Assembly (NCBI RefSeq): GCF_023159225.1
Contig: NC_063172.1
Span: 41,173,832 to 41,237,831, forward strand
DNA length: 64,000 nucleotides
Source of the DNA: Perognathus longimembris pacificus
Taxonomy: Eukaryota; Chordata; Mammalia; Rodentia; Heteromyidae
Direction of reading: 5' to 3'
The notes beneath the pieces are model-generated. The model was not told the origin of the DNA and ran no database searches. It worked only from the letters and a program-made list of their open reading frames with translations. A program made the translations under genes and the position numbers. This document shows, piece by piece, positions 1 to 10,711 of the stretch. The first letter of the stretch is position 1. Each line of letters starts with the position of its first letter.

Positions 1-169
1 GTGTAGTAAGTATAGTCAGTAATTTATCGATTGTCTCCTGTGTCCTCTTGATTCCCAGTTCAGTGTCCCTGGGAGCAGCCTTAATCTCAGATCTTTTAAA
101 CAGCTGCCTCATCATAGCATGGATAATCAGAAGAGCAGCAGATATAAAGCCCATCCAGTAGGCAGTCAT
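1..169 (-). CDS. Possible N-terminal exon of a small membrane protein, open at the window edge
   Basis: On the minus strand an ATG at 169-167 sits in a strong start context (ACCATGA) and opens a frame with no stop to the window edge, about 56 codons. Residues 4-20 are hydrophobic (YWMGFISAALLIIHAMM) and look like a membrane helix. A basic stretch (RQLFKRSEIK) and a polar, helix-like tail follow. An in-frame TGA lies just upstream. A pyrimidine-rich run ending in CAG at about 219 could be a splice acceptor placing the ATG in the first coding exon. I do not recognise the protein. It could be a real exon, a processed pseudogene or chance; the short length keeps confidence low. Confidence 0.25.
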   Translation of the reverse strand, partial: MTAYWMGFISAALLIIHAMMRQLFKRSEIKAAPRDTELGIKRTQETIDKLLTILTT

Positions 170-1160
170 GGTTTCCTTTCCTATCCCTCCGAACACACAC
201 CTCATTCACAGCACAAACCTGCTCGTGGATGTAGGTTTGGAATAGGAAAAAGAAAGTAAAAGAAAGAGTAACAAAAGGAATGAACTCAAGAGATAGCACA
301 GAAACTCTGTCAGAAGAAGATGTGTGTAAGGGCTAGGGTGTTCAAAATAGCTTGAAGAAATAGGGAAAGGGCAGAGCAGAAATAATGGCAAAAAGTCTCA
401 AGGCCTGAAATATGTCCATATGTGTCGAAGAAATTAGTGGCTAAATATATCTAATTGCTTCAGTGGTAACTAAGTGACATATTAATGCCAATGTTGTGGA
501 CATTTGGGAAGTTTGAGGAATGTGACACTGTTAGTTCTGAGGAGCAGAAATAACAAATCCTTCACCAGGTTCACCAAACACACTCGGGAGTAGTAACCTT
601 CAAATATTTTTGATACTCTAGCTATATTCTAAAGAGAAATACTTACAGAATTGTTCAGTTTAATCTTCCTTTACCTTGATCCTGGGTGCAATTAGAATGT
701 ACATGATTCACACTAAGAGGGAGGTGAAATATGGCTGAGAGTGGAGCTATATGTAGCAGTGTCTCAGTGTGCATGTTGGTCAGAGTGACAAGTTGTGGAA
801 GTAAAGCAGGAGAGATGCCCTCAGACAATTTAGCCAGCCACCAACATCTCATTCAGACTCTAATAGCATCTTGACTCTTCTTTGTGCCCATAGTTCTCAT
901 ATCTCTTCTAACAAAATCCGTTGTCCATTTTTTAGAGGGCCTTTTATCTCTCTTATTTTTTGTGTGGATCAATAAAATCCTATATGCTAATTTATGCTGA
1001 TATAAGCATAATTACAATTATATCAGGATAAGGAGACAAACATGGAACATGTCTAAACTTTAGTGCTGAACATTGAAAATAGAATATTACTAGGGATAAA
1101 AGTGGTAATATATTCTAAAAACACTCTGCATAACAAGTATTGGTATTAATAACTTTTAAC
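170..1160. other. Unassigned AT-rich sequence
   Basis: No SINE, L1 or convincing coding frame is seen. Open frames here are short and have no recognisable motif. Confidence 0.5.
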
Positions 1161-1376
1161 TTTTTTTTTTTTTTTTTTTTGGCCAGTCCTGGGCCTTGGA
1201 CTCAGGGCCTGAGCACTGTCCCTGGCTTCTTCCCGCTCAAGGCTAGCACTCCGCCACTTGAGCCACAGCGGCGCCGCTTCTGGCCGTTTTCTGTATATGT
1301 GGTGCTGGGGAATCGAACCTAGGGCCTCGTGTATCCGAGGCAGGCACTCTTGCCACTAGGCTATATCCCCAGCCCC
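1161..1376 (-). mobile_element. IDL-Geo dimeric SINE, antisense
   Basis: Read on the minus strand: the ID-like half (ctggggatatagcctagtggcaag, then ggttcgattcccc), the Geo half (gctgtggctcaagtggcgg) and a poly(A) tail seen here as T20 at 1161-1180. The ID half resembles a tRNA-Ala pol III promoter with boxes A and B. The flanks share an imperfect TAACTT-type repeat (left about 1148-1160, right from 1377), a plausible old target duplication. The apparent 60-codon frame across it is not a gene. Confidence 0.9.
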
Positions 1377-1400
1377 TAACTTATTTTAAACTTATTATTA

Positions 1401-1606
1401 TTTTTTTTTTTTTGGCCAGTCCTGGGCCTTGGGCTCAGGGCCTGAGCACTGTCCCTGGCTTCCTTTTGCTCAAGGCTAGCACTCTGCCACTTGAGCCACA
1501 GCGCCACTTCTGGCCGTTTTCTATATATGTGGTGCTGGGGAATCGAACCCAGGGCCTCATGTATACGAGGCAAGCTCTCTTGCCACTAGGCCATATCCCC
1601 AGCCCT
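1401..1606 (-). mobile_element. IDL-Geo dimeric SINE, antisense (second of a tandem pair)
   Basis: A full-length antisense copy with poly(T) at 1401-1413 and the ID start at the right end (ccatatccccagccc). A direct repeat TTTAAACTTATT occurs on both sides (about 1386-1397 and from 1605). The copy was therefore inserted independently of the SINE 24 bp to its left, in the same orientation. Confidence 0.9.
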
Positions 1607-3095
1607 TTAAACTTATTTTAAACAACATAAAATATTATCAGCTCTATTAAGCAGAGATACTGATTTTTGCAGATAACCATTAGGGATTAATGAGTGGTCT
1701 ATCCACAATTCAAATCAAGGGAGTTGAACTTCCATAAATTAAATTAATTTCCTATTCTACTCAAGTGTCTTAATATTGTACTACTGAAATATTTTATAAA
1801 GCAGATACATATAATGAGACAAGGAACTTGTAGAAAAATTAACATATTTTTTCATTCGTTTTGTTAGAAATTTATCAATCATTTGTTAATAAAATTAGCA
1901 ATTAATGGTATTAGATCCATACCAGCTTTTGAAAACTACATTAGGGTAGAATTTCATGAAAAAGAGAGAGGAGGACTGTCAATACCATTAGGTGATTTGT
2001 TTAAAACTTTTAATACTTTACATTGCTTCATTTTCTCATTACAATAACCATATGAATTAGGCAATATCATAATTATGATGATAAGAACTCTAAGAATTGA
2101 ATATCAGAACATTAATATTATTTTAAGAGACAGTAACATTATTTTGATACCTATAAATATAAAGTTAATTTTTATTATTTTCTCCAGATTATGGTAACTT
2201 CCATCATAGTAATTTAGTGGCTTAAAATTCATTTATTATTACTTTAATCTCAGAAATAAATTTGAGCCCTTTTATCAAGGAAGTTACTCAATATAACTAA
2301 TTGTAGTCTAGCAAAGATTCAACATTTTATGGAGATATCTTCTATGACAAAGCACACTTAACTATCTGTATCTTACAGTTTGCCTTTTAGACATACTTTA
2401 ATTTGTGGGATATAACAAAAGAAGTAGAATGTGATGTGTTAGACATTGAGATAAATTCCCTAATACCATACAACTTCTCCTTGGGTTGGTAGCAGGTAGC
2501 TTGTGAGATTGATTCTAGATAGCTTTGCCTCTTGGTGTTCATGTCCTTGGTTAAATTTCCCAGTGATCCTGACCAAATCTGTAAAGAATGATACGTCTGT
2601 TACTGACGGGTTTAAGTTTCTATTTAGCAAGTCCCATGTGGCAAGAAAATTAACATAGTTGTCTGATAACAGTGATTGAAATCTATTTCCCTAGAAAATG
2701 AGGAACTGCCTTGAACTGTATTCTTTCAGTCTTAGCATCAACATAAATTTAGTAGTGATCTTTCTCTATCTAAATGTCAGAGAAGATCACCGTCCTACCC
2801 AAACTGATTTAATCACATTTGAAGATACAGATGTACCTAAATTATGCCTCAATTCATAACTATAGATATTGTGAAATAAGCATTGGTGGATTTAAACCAG
2901 TAAGTAGTAAGTAACTCACAATGGAGTCTAATCTAGGAAATCCCATTCTGATTTTTCTAGTTCTCTTATACTATAGAATTGTTATAAGGGATGGTTTTAA
3001 GGCTGAGTTAGCAAGCATTAGCCATTGCAAGACAGTTGCTATAATAGAAGACATTAAAATAGTAGCCACATCAAAGTGGAAGAAAATACATTTTG
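1607..3095. other. Unassigned AT-rich sequence
   Basis: Mostly AT-rich, with no clear repeat family, RNA gene or coding frame. Confidence 0.5.
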
Positions 3096-3106
3096 CATAA
3101 AAAAGA

Positions 3107-3321
3107 TTTTTTTTTTTTTTTTTTTTTTTTGCCAGTCCTGGGCCTTGGACTCAGGGCCTGAGCACTGTCCCTGGGTTCTTTTTGCTCAAGGATAGCACTC
3201 TGCCACTTGAGCCACAGCCCCACTTCTGGCCATTTTCTATATATGTGGTGCTGGGAAATTGAACCCAGGGCTTCATGTATATGAGTCAAGCACTCTTGCC
3301 ACTAGGCCATTTACCCAGCCC
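3107..3321 (-). mobile_element. IDL-Geo dimeric SINE, antisense
   Basis: A T24 run at 3107-3130 is followed by the antisense Geo half and antisense ID half, ending at the 'cccagcccc' head. Flanking direct repeats CATAAAAAAGATTTTT at 3096-3112 and 3322-3338 give a clear target duplication that merges with the tail. Confidence 0.92.
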
Positions 3322-3338
3322 CATAAAAAAAGATTTTT

Positions 3339-5072
3339 AAAAAGAAAAAACAGATGTAATTGTAGGGTAAAATGTATTGTTTTGTCAAGGTACATAATTT
3401 ATTCTTTATTCAGCAATTCCTAGGGGACCAGTATCCTTTCTTTAAAAATACCAAACAATTATTTGGGAAATTTAGGAACTATCTGCAGGGTTTGTTCAGT
3501 GATACCATCCATGTATCCCTTTACAGAATTGTTCCATTTTCAGTAATCCCCTCTCGCATCATCATTCTTGAAGGTGTGTATATCTAAATTTCATGTAAAA
3601 AAAAGTTCCTGGAGGCAGAAGTTACATCCCAGGTGATGGGTTTGGTGGAGCAATTACTGCACCAAAGTGAAACAGACAAGAAGACTTTATGTAAGGCTAT
3701 TATAAAATAAAGTACCAGACTAAAAATTCATCTCACTTCTGCTAACAGTAGTAATGAGAAAAAAAAATTAAAGATAATATGAAAAAGAGAACCTTTGCTA
3801 TTTGGCTTTAGCTAGAATAACAATAAATATTCTCCTATCTCATAGGCATAGTTTTCTAGGAATTGTTGTATAGCTTGGACAAAGTGCCCAGGGAAGTTAA
3901 GGTTTGTACCCTTCCACAGAAACTAGGCCTTAGGGTTCTATACCCAAGGATTACATTTCAAAGAGAAGGCTCTCAGGTCCTTAAGAAAGACATCTGTGGG
4001 TTGTAAAAACTGGTAAGAGGCTTTTAAGACATTTGCATTTCAAAGGTATGGAGAAAGAATTTCTAATTACATATTCCTGTCAAGTAAATGCTCTAAGACT
4101 GGTGAAAGTACTAACAGAGAGAAAGAAGCCCTTCTAAAATTTAGGCAAGCTGAGGGGAACATTAAACTATCTGAGCTTATGCTCAGGAATGAGGTGGATT
4201 AAAGTTACACAAAATAACTTTCCATACTCCTTACTACACCACATACATTGTACACTACAAATGGCTTTGCTCAACGTGAGACAACTGCAAAAGGCAGAGA
4301 CTTGCATCTTTGCTGCAGGGAATCAAGAATGTAGGAGTAGTTTCCTTTATTTACCCATTTTGGTTCCAGATTATGAGACATGATTTTTTTTTATTCTTTC
4401 CAAGAAACTTAATGAATGTAGCACATGCTAAATGATAATATTTGAACCATAATTTGACAGTACTGTGACAGCATGGATAGAGAGATGGTTCTTTACAGTA
4501 TAAGCACAAAGAAGAAATAGATTCACTCTCCTATCTGTGCAAACACAGTGTACATTGACAGCAGCCTCCTTTGGATGTACAGCCAAGAATCTTCAATGAC
4601 TTTTCCTAGTCTTTTCTTTCTCACATCATCTAATACACATTTCCTTTCAGAGACCCCCAAAGTCAGTAAATGAACAAAAGGAGTGGGCTTGATGGCTTTC
4701 AGTCCTTACCAGTTTAGTTTGTATTAAAAGCACCAAAACTGGCAACTACTGCTCACCCTACATAAAGACAACATTTTGTAACTTGGACTAGAATCTTCTA
4801 TGATAGATTCATTTTACCCTGCCATAGATGTAGCATGTTACATTTCCATGCTTTCCTTTCCTATTGTTGTTGTTGTTTTTGTTTTGTTCCTAGACATATT
4901 TGTGTTTATTCTGTAGTGTGACATCATTAAAAAAATTGATCCAAACAGAGATGTTTCCATGTCTTTGAGAAAACTCTGTCATTATTTGGATTCAATTTGT
5001 TATAAAAGTTCCTATCAATCTTATTTCAATTAATTTCTCTCTAACAAAAGACCAATAAAAACAGAGAATTCA
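3339..5072. other. Unassigned AT-rich sequence
   Basis: No repeat or gene recognised. It contains short T/G runs such as (TTG)n near 4865. Small open frames at 3372-3587 and 4189-4383 have no recognisable motif. Confidence 0.5.
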
Positions 5073-5312
5073 CCTGGGCATCAATTGCTCGATGCTGTAA
5101 TCCTAGCAACTCAGGAAGCTGAGATCTTAGAATCACAGTTCAAAGCCAGCCACAGCCAGAGATTCTTATCTCCAATTAACTGCCAGAAAACCAGAAGTGG
5201 CACTGTGGCTCAAGTGGTAGAGTGCTAACTTGAGCTGAAATGTTCAGGGACAGCAACCAGACCCAGAGTTGAAGCCCCACAACCAACAAAAAAAAAAAAA
5301 AAAAAAAAAAAA
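5073..5312 (+). mobile_element. B1-dID type dimeric SINE
   Basis: The left half is 7SL/B1-like (ctgtaatcctagcaactcag..agctgagatc, caaagccagcc). The right half is the same tRNA-like unit as in IDL-Geo (ggcactgtggctcaagtggtagagtgct...). It ends in a poly(A) tail at 5288-5312. From memory of rodent SINEs this is closest to B1-dID. The species-specific subfamily is not resolved. Confidence 0.75.
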
Positions 5313-6130
5313 GATGGAGAATGCATCAGAAAGGGTTGAAGTCACCACAGTCTGAATACTGCATTGTATCATTTAATAAAAAAATAATAAAACATTTCTA
5401 TACATCCCTAAGTATCTTGGTGAGTGAAAATTGCTGTCTTCTTCTGTTTGTTAAAAGGGTTAGTAACAGTCATGCTTCAGAAATGAAAGGTCTGAAATTA
5501 GGAAATGTAACACACTTGTGTTACAAATGAGTAAACTATTACTCTTGGCATTATAACCCAGAAATTCCTGTGGCTACAAGGATCCATTTATATACCTAAT
5601 GCACTTGCTAGTATATTAAGCCATAATCCCAAAAATTCTGCTCTCCAAAAGGTAGAAATTTAACAACAAAAAATCTATGAACAATCTGAATTACCTGTGA
5701 AAGCTTATCTTGGTATTATTATACTTTCTGCTATACCCTTAAGTAGAGACATTGGTACTTCCATGAACAAGATTGAAATGGAGTGAAGAGCTATGCTTGT
5801 CATTGGGCCACTTGTACTGATTGTGTATTCCCTTTCAAATGGCATAGCCATTGTTTCTTACTCAATCTTTCACCATTTTGATTGGGCTTCGGTTGGATCT
5901 TTGAGATAGAAAAGGAAGTTGAAGAGAACTCAAATGAGGTAGTTCCTTAAAAGGGTCACTCACAGTCTGACAAAATAAACACCAAGAGCTGGGTTCTCAA
6001 AAATGGACATAGTAGGACTAAGGGCATAGAGTAGGGGGTTAACCAAATGAAGAGGGGGTATATACCTACCAGCACCTGTATACGATATTTTAAAGCAAGT
6101 AACTTTTCAGTTTAAATATTCTTCTAGAGT
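5313..6130. other. Unassigned sequence
   Basis: No repeat family or gene is recognised. The frame at 5321-5530 starts in SINE poly(A) flank and shows no motif. Confidence 0.45.
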
Positions 6131-6270
6131 CAGGGACTGTTGGCTAAGTCCTGTAATCCTAGCTACTTAAGGAGACACAAATCTGAAGATAGCTGTTCAA
6201 AGACAGCCAAAGCAGAAATGTCCCCAGGAGACTCTTATCTCTAAGTAAGAATTCAAAATCCAGAAGTGGA
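6131..6270 (+). mobile_element. B1-dID SINE, left part (split by an L1)
   Basis: B1-like left half (cctgtaatcctagctactta, gttcaaagacagcc, cttatctctaag) ending in 'ccagaagtgga'. The matching right half resumes at 7787 after the L1. The last bases (aaaatccagaagtgga, 6255-6270) are duplicated beyond the L1. Confidence 0.7.
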
Positions 6271-6669
6271 ATGTAATTTTTTTAATTCTGCATATATTTT
6301 AGACATGAGGCCTTTGTCCATTGTGTGGCTTGTAAAGATCTTCTCCCAATCTGTGGGCTTTCTGTTTATCTTGTAAGCTATGTCCTTTGCCCTGCAGAAG
6401 CTCTGCAGTTTGATGCAGTCCCATTTGTCCATCCTTTCTTTGATTTGTAGCATTTCTGGATCTGTTAAGGAAGTTCCATCCTGTGTCAAGGAGCCCAAGT
6501 GTTTCTCCTTCCTTTAGTGTTTTCAGGGTATCTGTTTTAATTTCGAGGTCTTTGATCCATTTAGAATTGATGTTGGTGCAGGCATTCCTCCAAAACAAAA
6601 CCACAAAGAACCAATAACCCCCTCAACAAGTGGGCTAAAGACTTAAAAAGACACTTTTCTGATGAGGAA

Positions 6670-7245
6670 ATGAGAACAGCCAAGAGACATATGAAAATGT
6701 GCTCTACATCACGGGCTATAAAAGAAATGCAAGTCAAAACAACATTGAGATCCCATCTCACCCCAGTAAGGATGTCCTCTATCAAGAAAATTAACAAGAA
6801 CAAATGTTGGAGGGGATGTGGCCAAAAGGGAACCATACTTCTTTGTTGGTGGGAATGTAAACTGGTTCAGCCACTCTGGCAAGCTGTATGGAGATTCCTC
6901 AGAAGGCTAAACATAGAGCTCCTCTATGACCCAGCAGCCCGACTTTTGGGCATCTACCCAAAAGACCACAAACAAGAACACACTAAAGCCACCAGCACAA
7001 CGATGTTCATCGCAGCACAATTTGTCATAGCTAGAATATGGAACCAACCCAGATGCCCCTCAGTAGACGAATGGATCAGGAAAATGTGGTACATATACAC
7101 AATGGAATTTTATGCCTCTATCAGAAAGAATGACATTGTCCCATTCGTAAGGAAATGGAAGGACTTGGAAAAAATTATACTAAGTGAAGTGAGCCAGACC
7201 CAAAGAAACATGGACTCTATGGTGTCCCTCATAGTGAATAATTAA
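6670..7245 (+). pseudogene. L1 ORF2p C-terminal remnant
   Basis: An open frame of 191 codons covers the end of L1 ORF2, including the C-terminal Cys-rich region (CWRGCGQKGTILLCWWEC). The His of the usual C-x3-C-x7-H-x4-C pattern is Leu here. Endonuclease and reverse-transcriptase domains are absent because the L1 is 5'-truncated and inverted. It stops at the ORF2/3'UTR border. It is a dead fragment, not an independent gene. Confidence 0.8.
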
Positions 7246-7753
7246 CACAGGATTGGGCTGGTCAAAGCAGAGGATTACAAGAGCCCAATAGCTATGCCCT
7301 TATGAACACATAAGATGATGCTAGGTGAAATGAACTCCATGTTATGGAAACGACTGTTATATCACTGTTGTAAATTACTTGCAACATGCCATGTGTAACC
7401 ATAACTTCTATTGTTGATGATCCTCTTGTATCCCCTTCCTGTGGTTGTACTCGCACTATCTCTGTATCTTATCTGAGTACATTGGAATTTGTGTATACTG
7501 GTATTAGAACTAGGAAAGTGAAAGGGAATACCCAAATCGAGAGACACAGGGTAAAAAGACAAACGACCACAAAAGCAATACTTGCAAAACTGTTTGGTGT
7601 AAATCAACTGAACAACTCATGGGAGGAAAGGTAACGGGAGAGGGAGAAGGGGGGAATGAGGGAGGAGGTAACAAACAGTACAAGAAATATATCCAATGCC
7701 TAACATATGAAAATGTATCCTCTCTGTACATCAGTTTGACAATAAATTTTTAA

Positions 7754-7781
7754 AAACAAACAAACAAACAAACAAACAGAA
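7754..7781 (+). repeat. (CAAA)n tail of the L1
   Basis: A short run of caaa units directly follows 'aataaattttta' of the L1 3' end. This is a patterned A-rich tail at the retrotransposon terminus. Confidence 0.8.
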
Positions 7782-7786
7782 AACAA

Positions 7787-7893
7787 CAAATCCGGATTGG
7801 AGCTGTGGTTCAAATAGTAGAGCACCAGGCACTAGGCTAGATCAGAAGAACTCTAGGGCAGCACCTAAGCCTTGACTTCAATCTTCACAACCC
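7787..7893 (+). mobile_element. B1-dID SINE, right part (split by an L1)
   Basis: A diverged dID/Geo half (ggagctgtggttcaaatagtagagcac...gacttcaatcttcacaaccc) completes the SINE begun at 6131. Its first bases repeat 6255-6270. Confidence 0.65.
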
Positions 7894-9049
7894 ATAATAA
7901 ATAAATAACTATATTATATTATTATAAATTTATATTATTATAAATTAATAAATATTGTCCTAAATTTCTAATTATTTTCCATAAAACAGGAAAACAAGAC
8001 TTCCAGTTGTTAATTATTGATATCTTATATATAAAAGTTGATATCATTTTTGAAAATATATTTTATAACACAGTTGGGGTTTCCTAAGATACAATTTCTG
8101 CAGTCAGACTGGCTCACAGTCTTCTTTCCTTAGCTTTTTCAGTGCTAGCATTACAAACCTTAGCTACTAATGCCCCACCATTATGCCTAGTTTTGAATGA
8201 AAATGATAAAATGAGAATAAGAATTGTCATCTTTAGAAATCATGAAACAGAACATAAGAAGGTAGATTAATTCAAAATAAATCTATCATGCATTTCCTTT
8301 TGTGTGAAACTGAATCAAAATGTGGAATCAAAATATTAACATTATGACTATGAAGTAAAATCAAGTAAAATAACTCCTTAAGTTTCTTAGTTTGACAGGG
8401 TGGTTTTTATTTGTGAAATAGTAAGCATCAAATATAAAATGACTTTATAAGAACTTACAATGAAATATTATTCAGTTAATCATTAATACATAAAATATAA
8501 TTAATTTCTAAATGAACATGTATAAATATTTTGTGATTAGTTCTGGCTTGAATTTTTAATAGCATTTGGAAAGAAACTTCATACACTGTAGTTTCAGTTG
8601 GGTTTGAGGGCATTTCCCAAGATTTCTTATGTTCCTTTGATGTTATCAGCATGGGAAAGTTCAACTTGCTGTTATCAATATTGCAAATGTCTTACCCCAT
8701 GTACTTTAAATTAGGTTTCCTCTGCAATGGGACCAGGACTCTTTATCTGTTACACACAATAGTTGGAATAACTATCATTACCTCTGACGTAGACTGAATA
8801 TCCCATCCATTTCTAAGTCCCTTTTGTCAGAAACATCAGTTGCAGATTGATTATACCTATAGTTAAAATTGTCTGCCACATGAACACTATTTTTACTCAT
8901 TTGTTCAAGATTTAAACAAAATTTCCCTCTAATTCAATAGAATTAATGATAAATTCATTATCTGTCACAAGTTACTTCACCTACAACAATTAATTGGTCC
9001 ACAAACTGGGGATATTGAAATATTTTTGTAATAAAAAAAGAAAAAATGT

Positions 9050-9135
9050 ATACACACAAATATAGGTGCATATGTATATACATATATATACACATATGTG
9101 TGTTATATATACAACATGTAATATATACATTTGTT
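9050..9135. repeat. TA/CA-rich simple repeat
   Basis: Imperfect (TA)n mixed with CA and TG steps: tacacacaaatatagg...atatatacacatatgtgtg. Confidence 0.7.
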
Positions 9136-9224
9136 GTACCATATACATTTGTATAGTGGGTATTTTTGGTAACTATTTTTATTCACTGTGATTTTTTTAG
9201 TATGGTTGTTTGTTTTGTATATAT

Positions 9225-9276
9225 TAACAGCACATATATTAACAACACATATATTAACAGCATATTAACACACATT
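9225..9276. repeat. Short tandem repeat, about 15-bp unit
   Basis: Three near-identical units of 'acacatatattaaca' follow each other, with a shortened fourth. Confidence 0.75.
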
Positions 9277-10487
9277 ATTTTTCTTCTGCTGTAATTCAGT
9301 TCCTCATTTTTCTCTGATAGACTAAAGGGATTTTTTTTGTAAATACTCTCATCATTATAACCAAATCTAAAAAGTAAAATGTGTAAAATCTTTTTTTATG
9401 ATTAATGCCTTATAATGTTGCATTTTTCAAAATTTTGATAATAAAAGGAAGAGGAGAGGATAGATTGCAATGCCAAAGAGAAGGAGTAGATAAGGATTTT
9501 TCAAGTTAATCTATAGCTTTTGGATAATGATTGCCTTTGGAAAAATGAGTTAGTCTTTTTGCTTAAAAAAAGGTTCAACATCGCTGTCTAGAAGTTTTAC
9601 AGGGGAAATATTTAAGAATACCCCTGAAAATTAATGATTTTAGAGATGATATAACGAACAAAGTAATATAAGACAAAGAGAGAAAAAATATGAAGGAAAA
9701 AAGATGAATATGTGAATATAAGCATTGTTGTGTGACATATTTAAATGTCAGTAAGCATTTATTGAGCTTGACATTTTATAGGTATGAAAATAAACATTTG
9801 CTCAAGAAAATGGATGCATACTTAAACAATATTATGGCCATTGGCTATGAATTAATGTAACAAGTAAGACATACTATGAACTGAACATTAATTCTCCTTA
9901 TTATTTTTAATTTTTATTTTGTTTCTGAAAGTAGGCAAAAAGAAAATTGGGAAAGCTAAACACAAACACTGCTATGAGTAGAAGGTCCAGCATGTAGGAG
10001 ACATTGTAAGGACAGCTCAAGCATTAGGCAAATCAGGTCTGGGTTTAGTTTCTACTGTTATATTTTCTAGAAATATGAACAGAAATATTTCTTACTATAA
10101 AATTTGTTAATGAAAATGCACACACAGTGAACTTATTTCTAAAGATGGAAAAAAAGCAAAGAGTAGTATTTTTATACCTGTAAAAATAAAAATAATTTTA
10201 TATCTGACAACTATTTGAACCATTCATACATTTCTCTACTTGTGAAATACCTTATAAAATTAATGAATTAATCTATATCAATAATCTTAATTAAACAGTC
10301 ACCACAAGTGCAGATTTAGGATGCAGAAATATAATCCTTCAATTTGCTTAAATATGTTAGACTACTACAGTGGAAATATTTGTTTCTTTGCCTTCAAAAC
10401 TTACATTTTACAGCAAAAAATAATTTTGTCCTTAGAATAAAGAATAATCTCAATATATCAATCTTTTTCCATAAAAGGTAGTCAGTG

Positions 10488-10700
10488 GGGGCTGGGAATA
10501 TGGCCTAGTGGCAAGGGTACTTGCCTCATATACAGGAAGCCCTGGGTTTGATTCCTCAGCACCATATATATATATAGAAAAGGCCAGAAGTGGCGCTGTG
10601 GCTCAAGTTGGCAGAGTGCTAACCTTGAGCAAAAAGAAGCCAAGGACAGTGCTCAGGACCTGAGTTCAAGCCTAAGGACTGGCCAAAAAAAAAAAAAAAA
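10488..10700 (+). mobile_element. IDL-Geo dimeric SINE
   Basis: Sense copy: ID half with box A (tggcctagtggc) and box B-like (gggtttgattcc), a (TA)n linker at 10565-10576, Geo half, 'ggactggcc' and A16. A perfect 15-bp target duplication AAAAGGTAGTCAGTG lies at 10473-10487 and at the tail end (about 10697-10711). Confidence 0.95.
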
Positions 10701-10711
10701 GGTAGTCAGTG

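Larger units (their letters stand above)
6271..7786 (+). mobile_element. L1 insertion with 5' inversion (twin priming)
   Basis: 6271-6584 is L1 ORF2 in antisense. 6585-7756 is L1 ORF2 C-terminus plus 3'UTR in sense, followed by a (CAAA)n-type tail. The inverted piece ends in sequence equivalent to 'gcagaa-taaaaaaatta' and the sense piece starts at 'tccaaaacaaaacc'. These are adjacent in the L1 copy at 55918-55950, so the two pieces abut in the parent L1 as twin priming predicts. An imperfect target duplication (aaaatccagaagtgga / acaaatccggattgga) flanks it inside an older SINE. Confidence 0.85.
7894..10487. other. Unassigned AT-rich sequence
   Basis: No gene is seen. It holds AT-rich simple stretches (7900-7960), a TA/CA-rich stretch near 9050-9135 and a short tandem repeat at 9225-9276. 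A faint B1-like antisense trace near 8130-8200 is too weak to call. Confidence 0.5.

Noticed and set aside
1161..1376. tRNA-Ala-like sequence considered as a tRNA gene
   Set aside because: Fused to the Geo half and poly(A) and flanked by a target duplication, so a SINE, not a tRNA gene.
1412..1621. Open frames with a shared peptide (for example LSTVPGF, YVVLGNRT) at 1140, 1412, 22231, 33436, 34654
   Set aside because: All are translations of the same dimeric SINE in antisense; a repeated peptide from a repeat is not a gene family.
3071..3289. Open frames starting (I/V)HEALGSIPQHHIYRK at 1376, 3071, 34740, 50605, 58524
   Set aside because: Sense-strand translation of IDL-Geo SINEs.
9225..9276. 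Short tandem repeat considered as a CRISPR-like array
   Set aside because: About 15-bp units with no unique spacers, in a rodent genome; simple tandem repeat.
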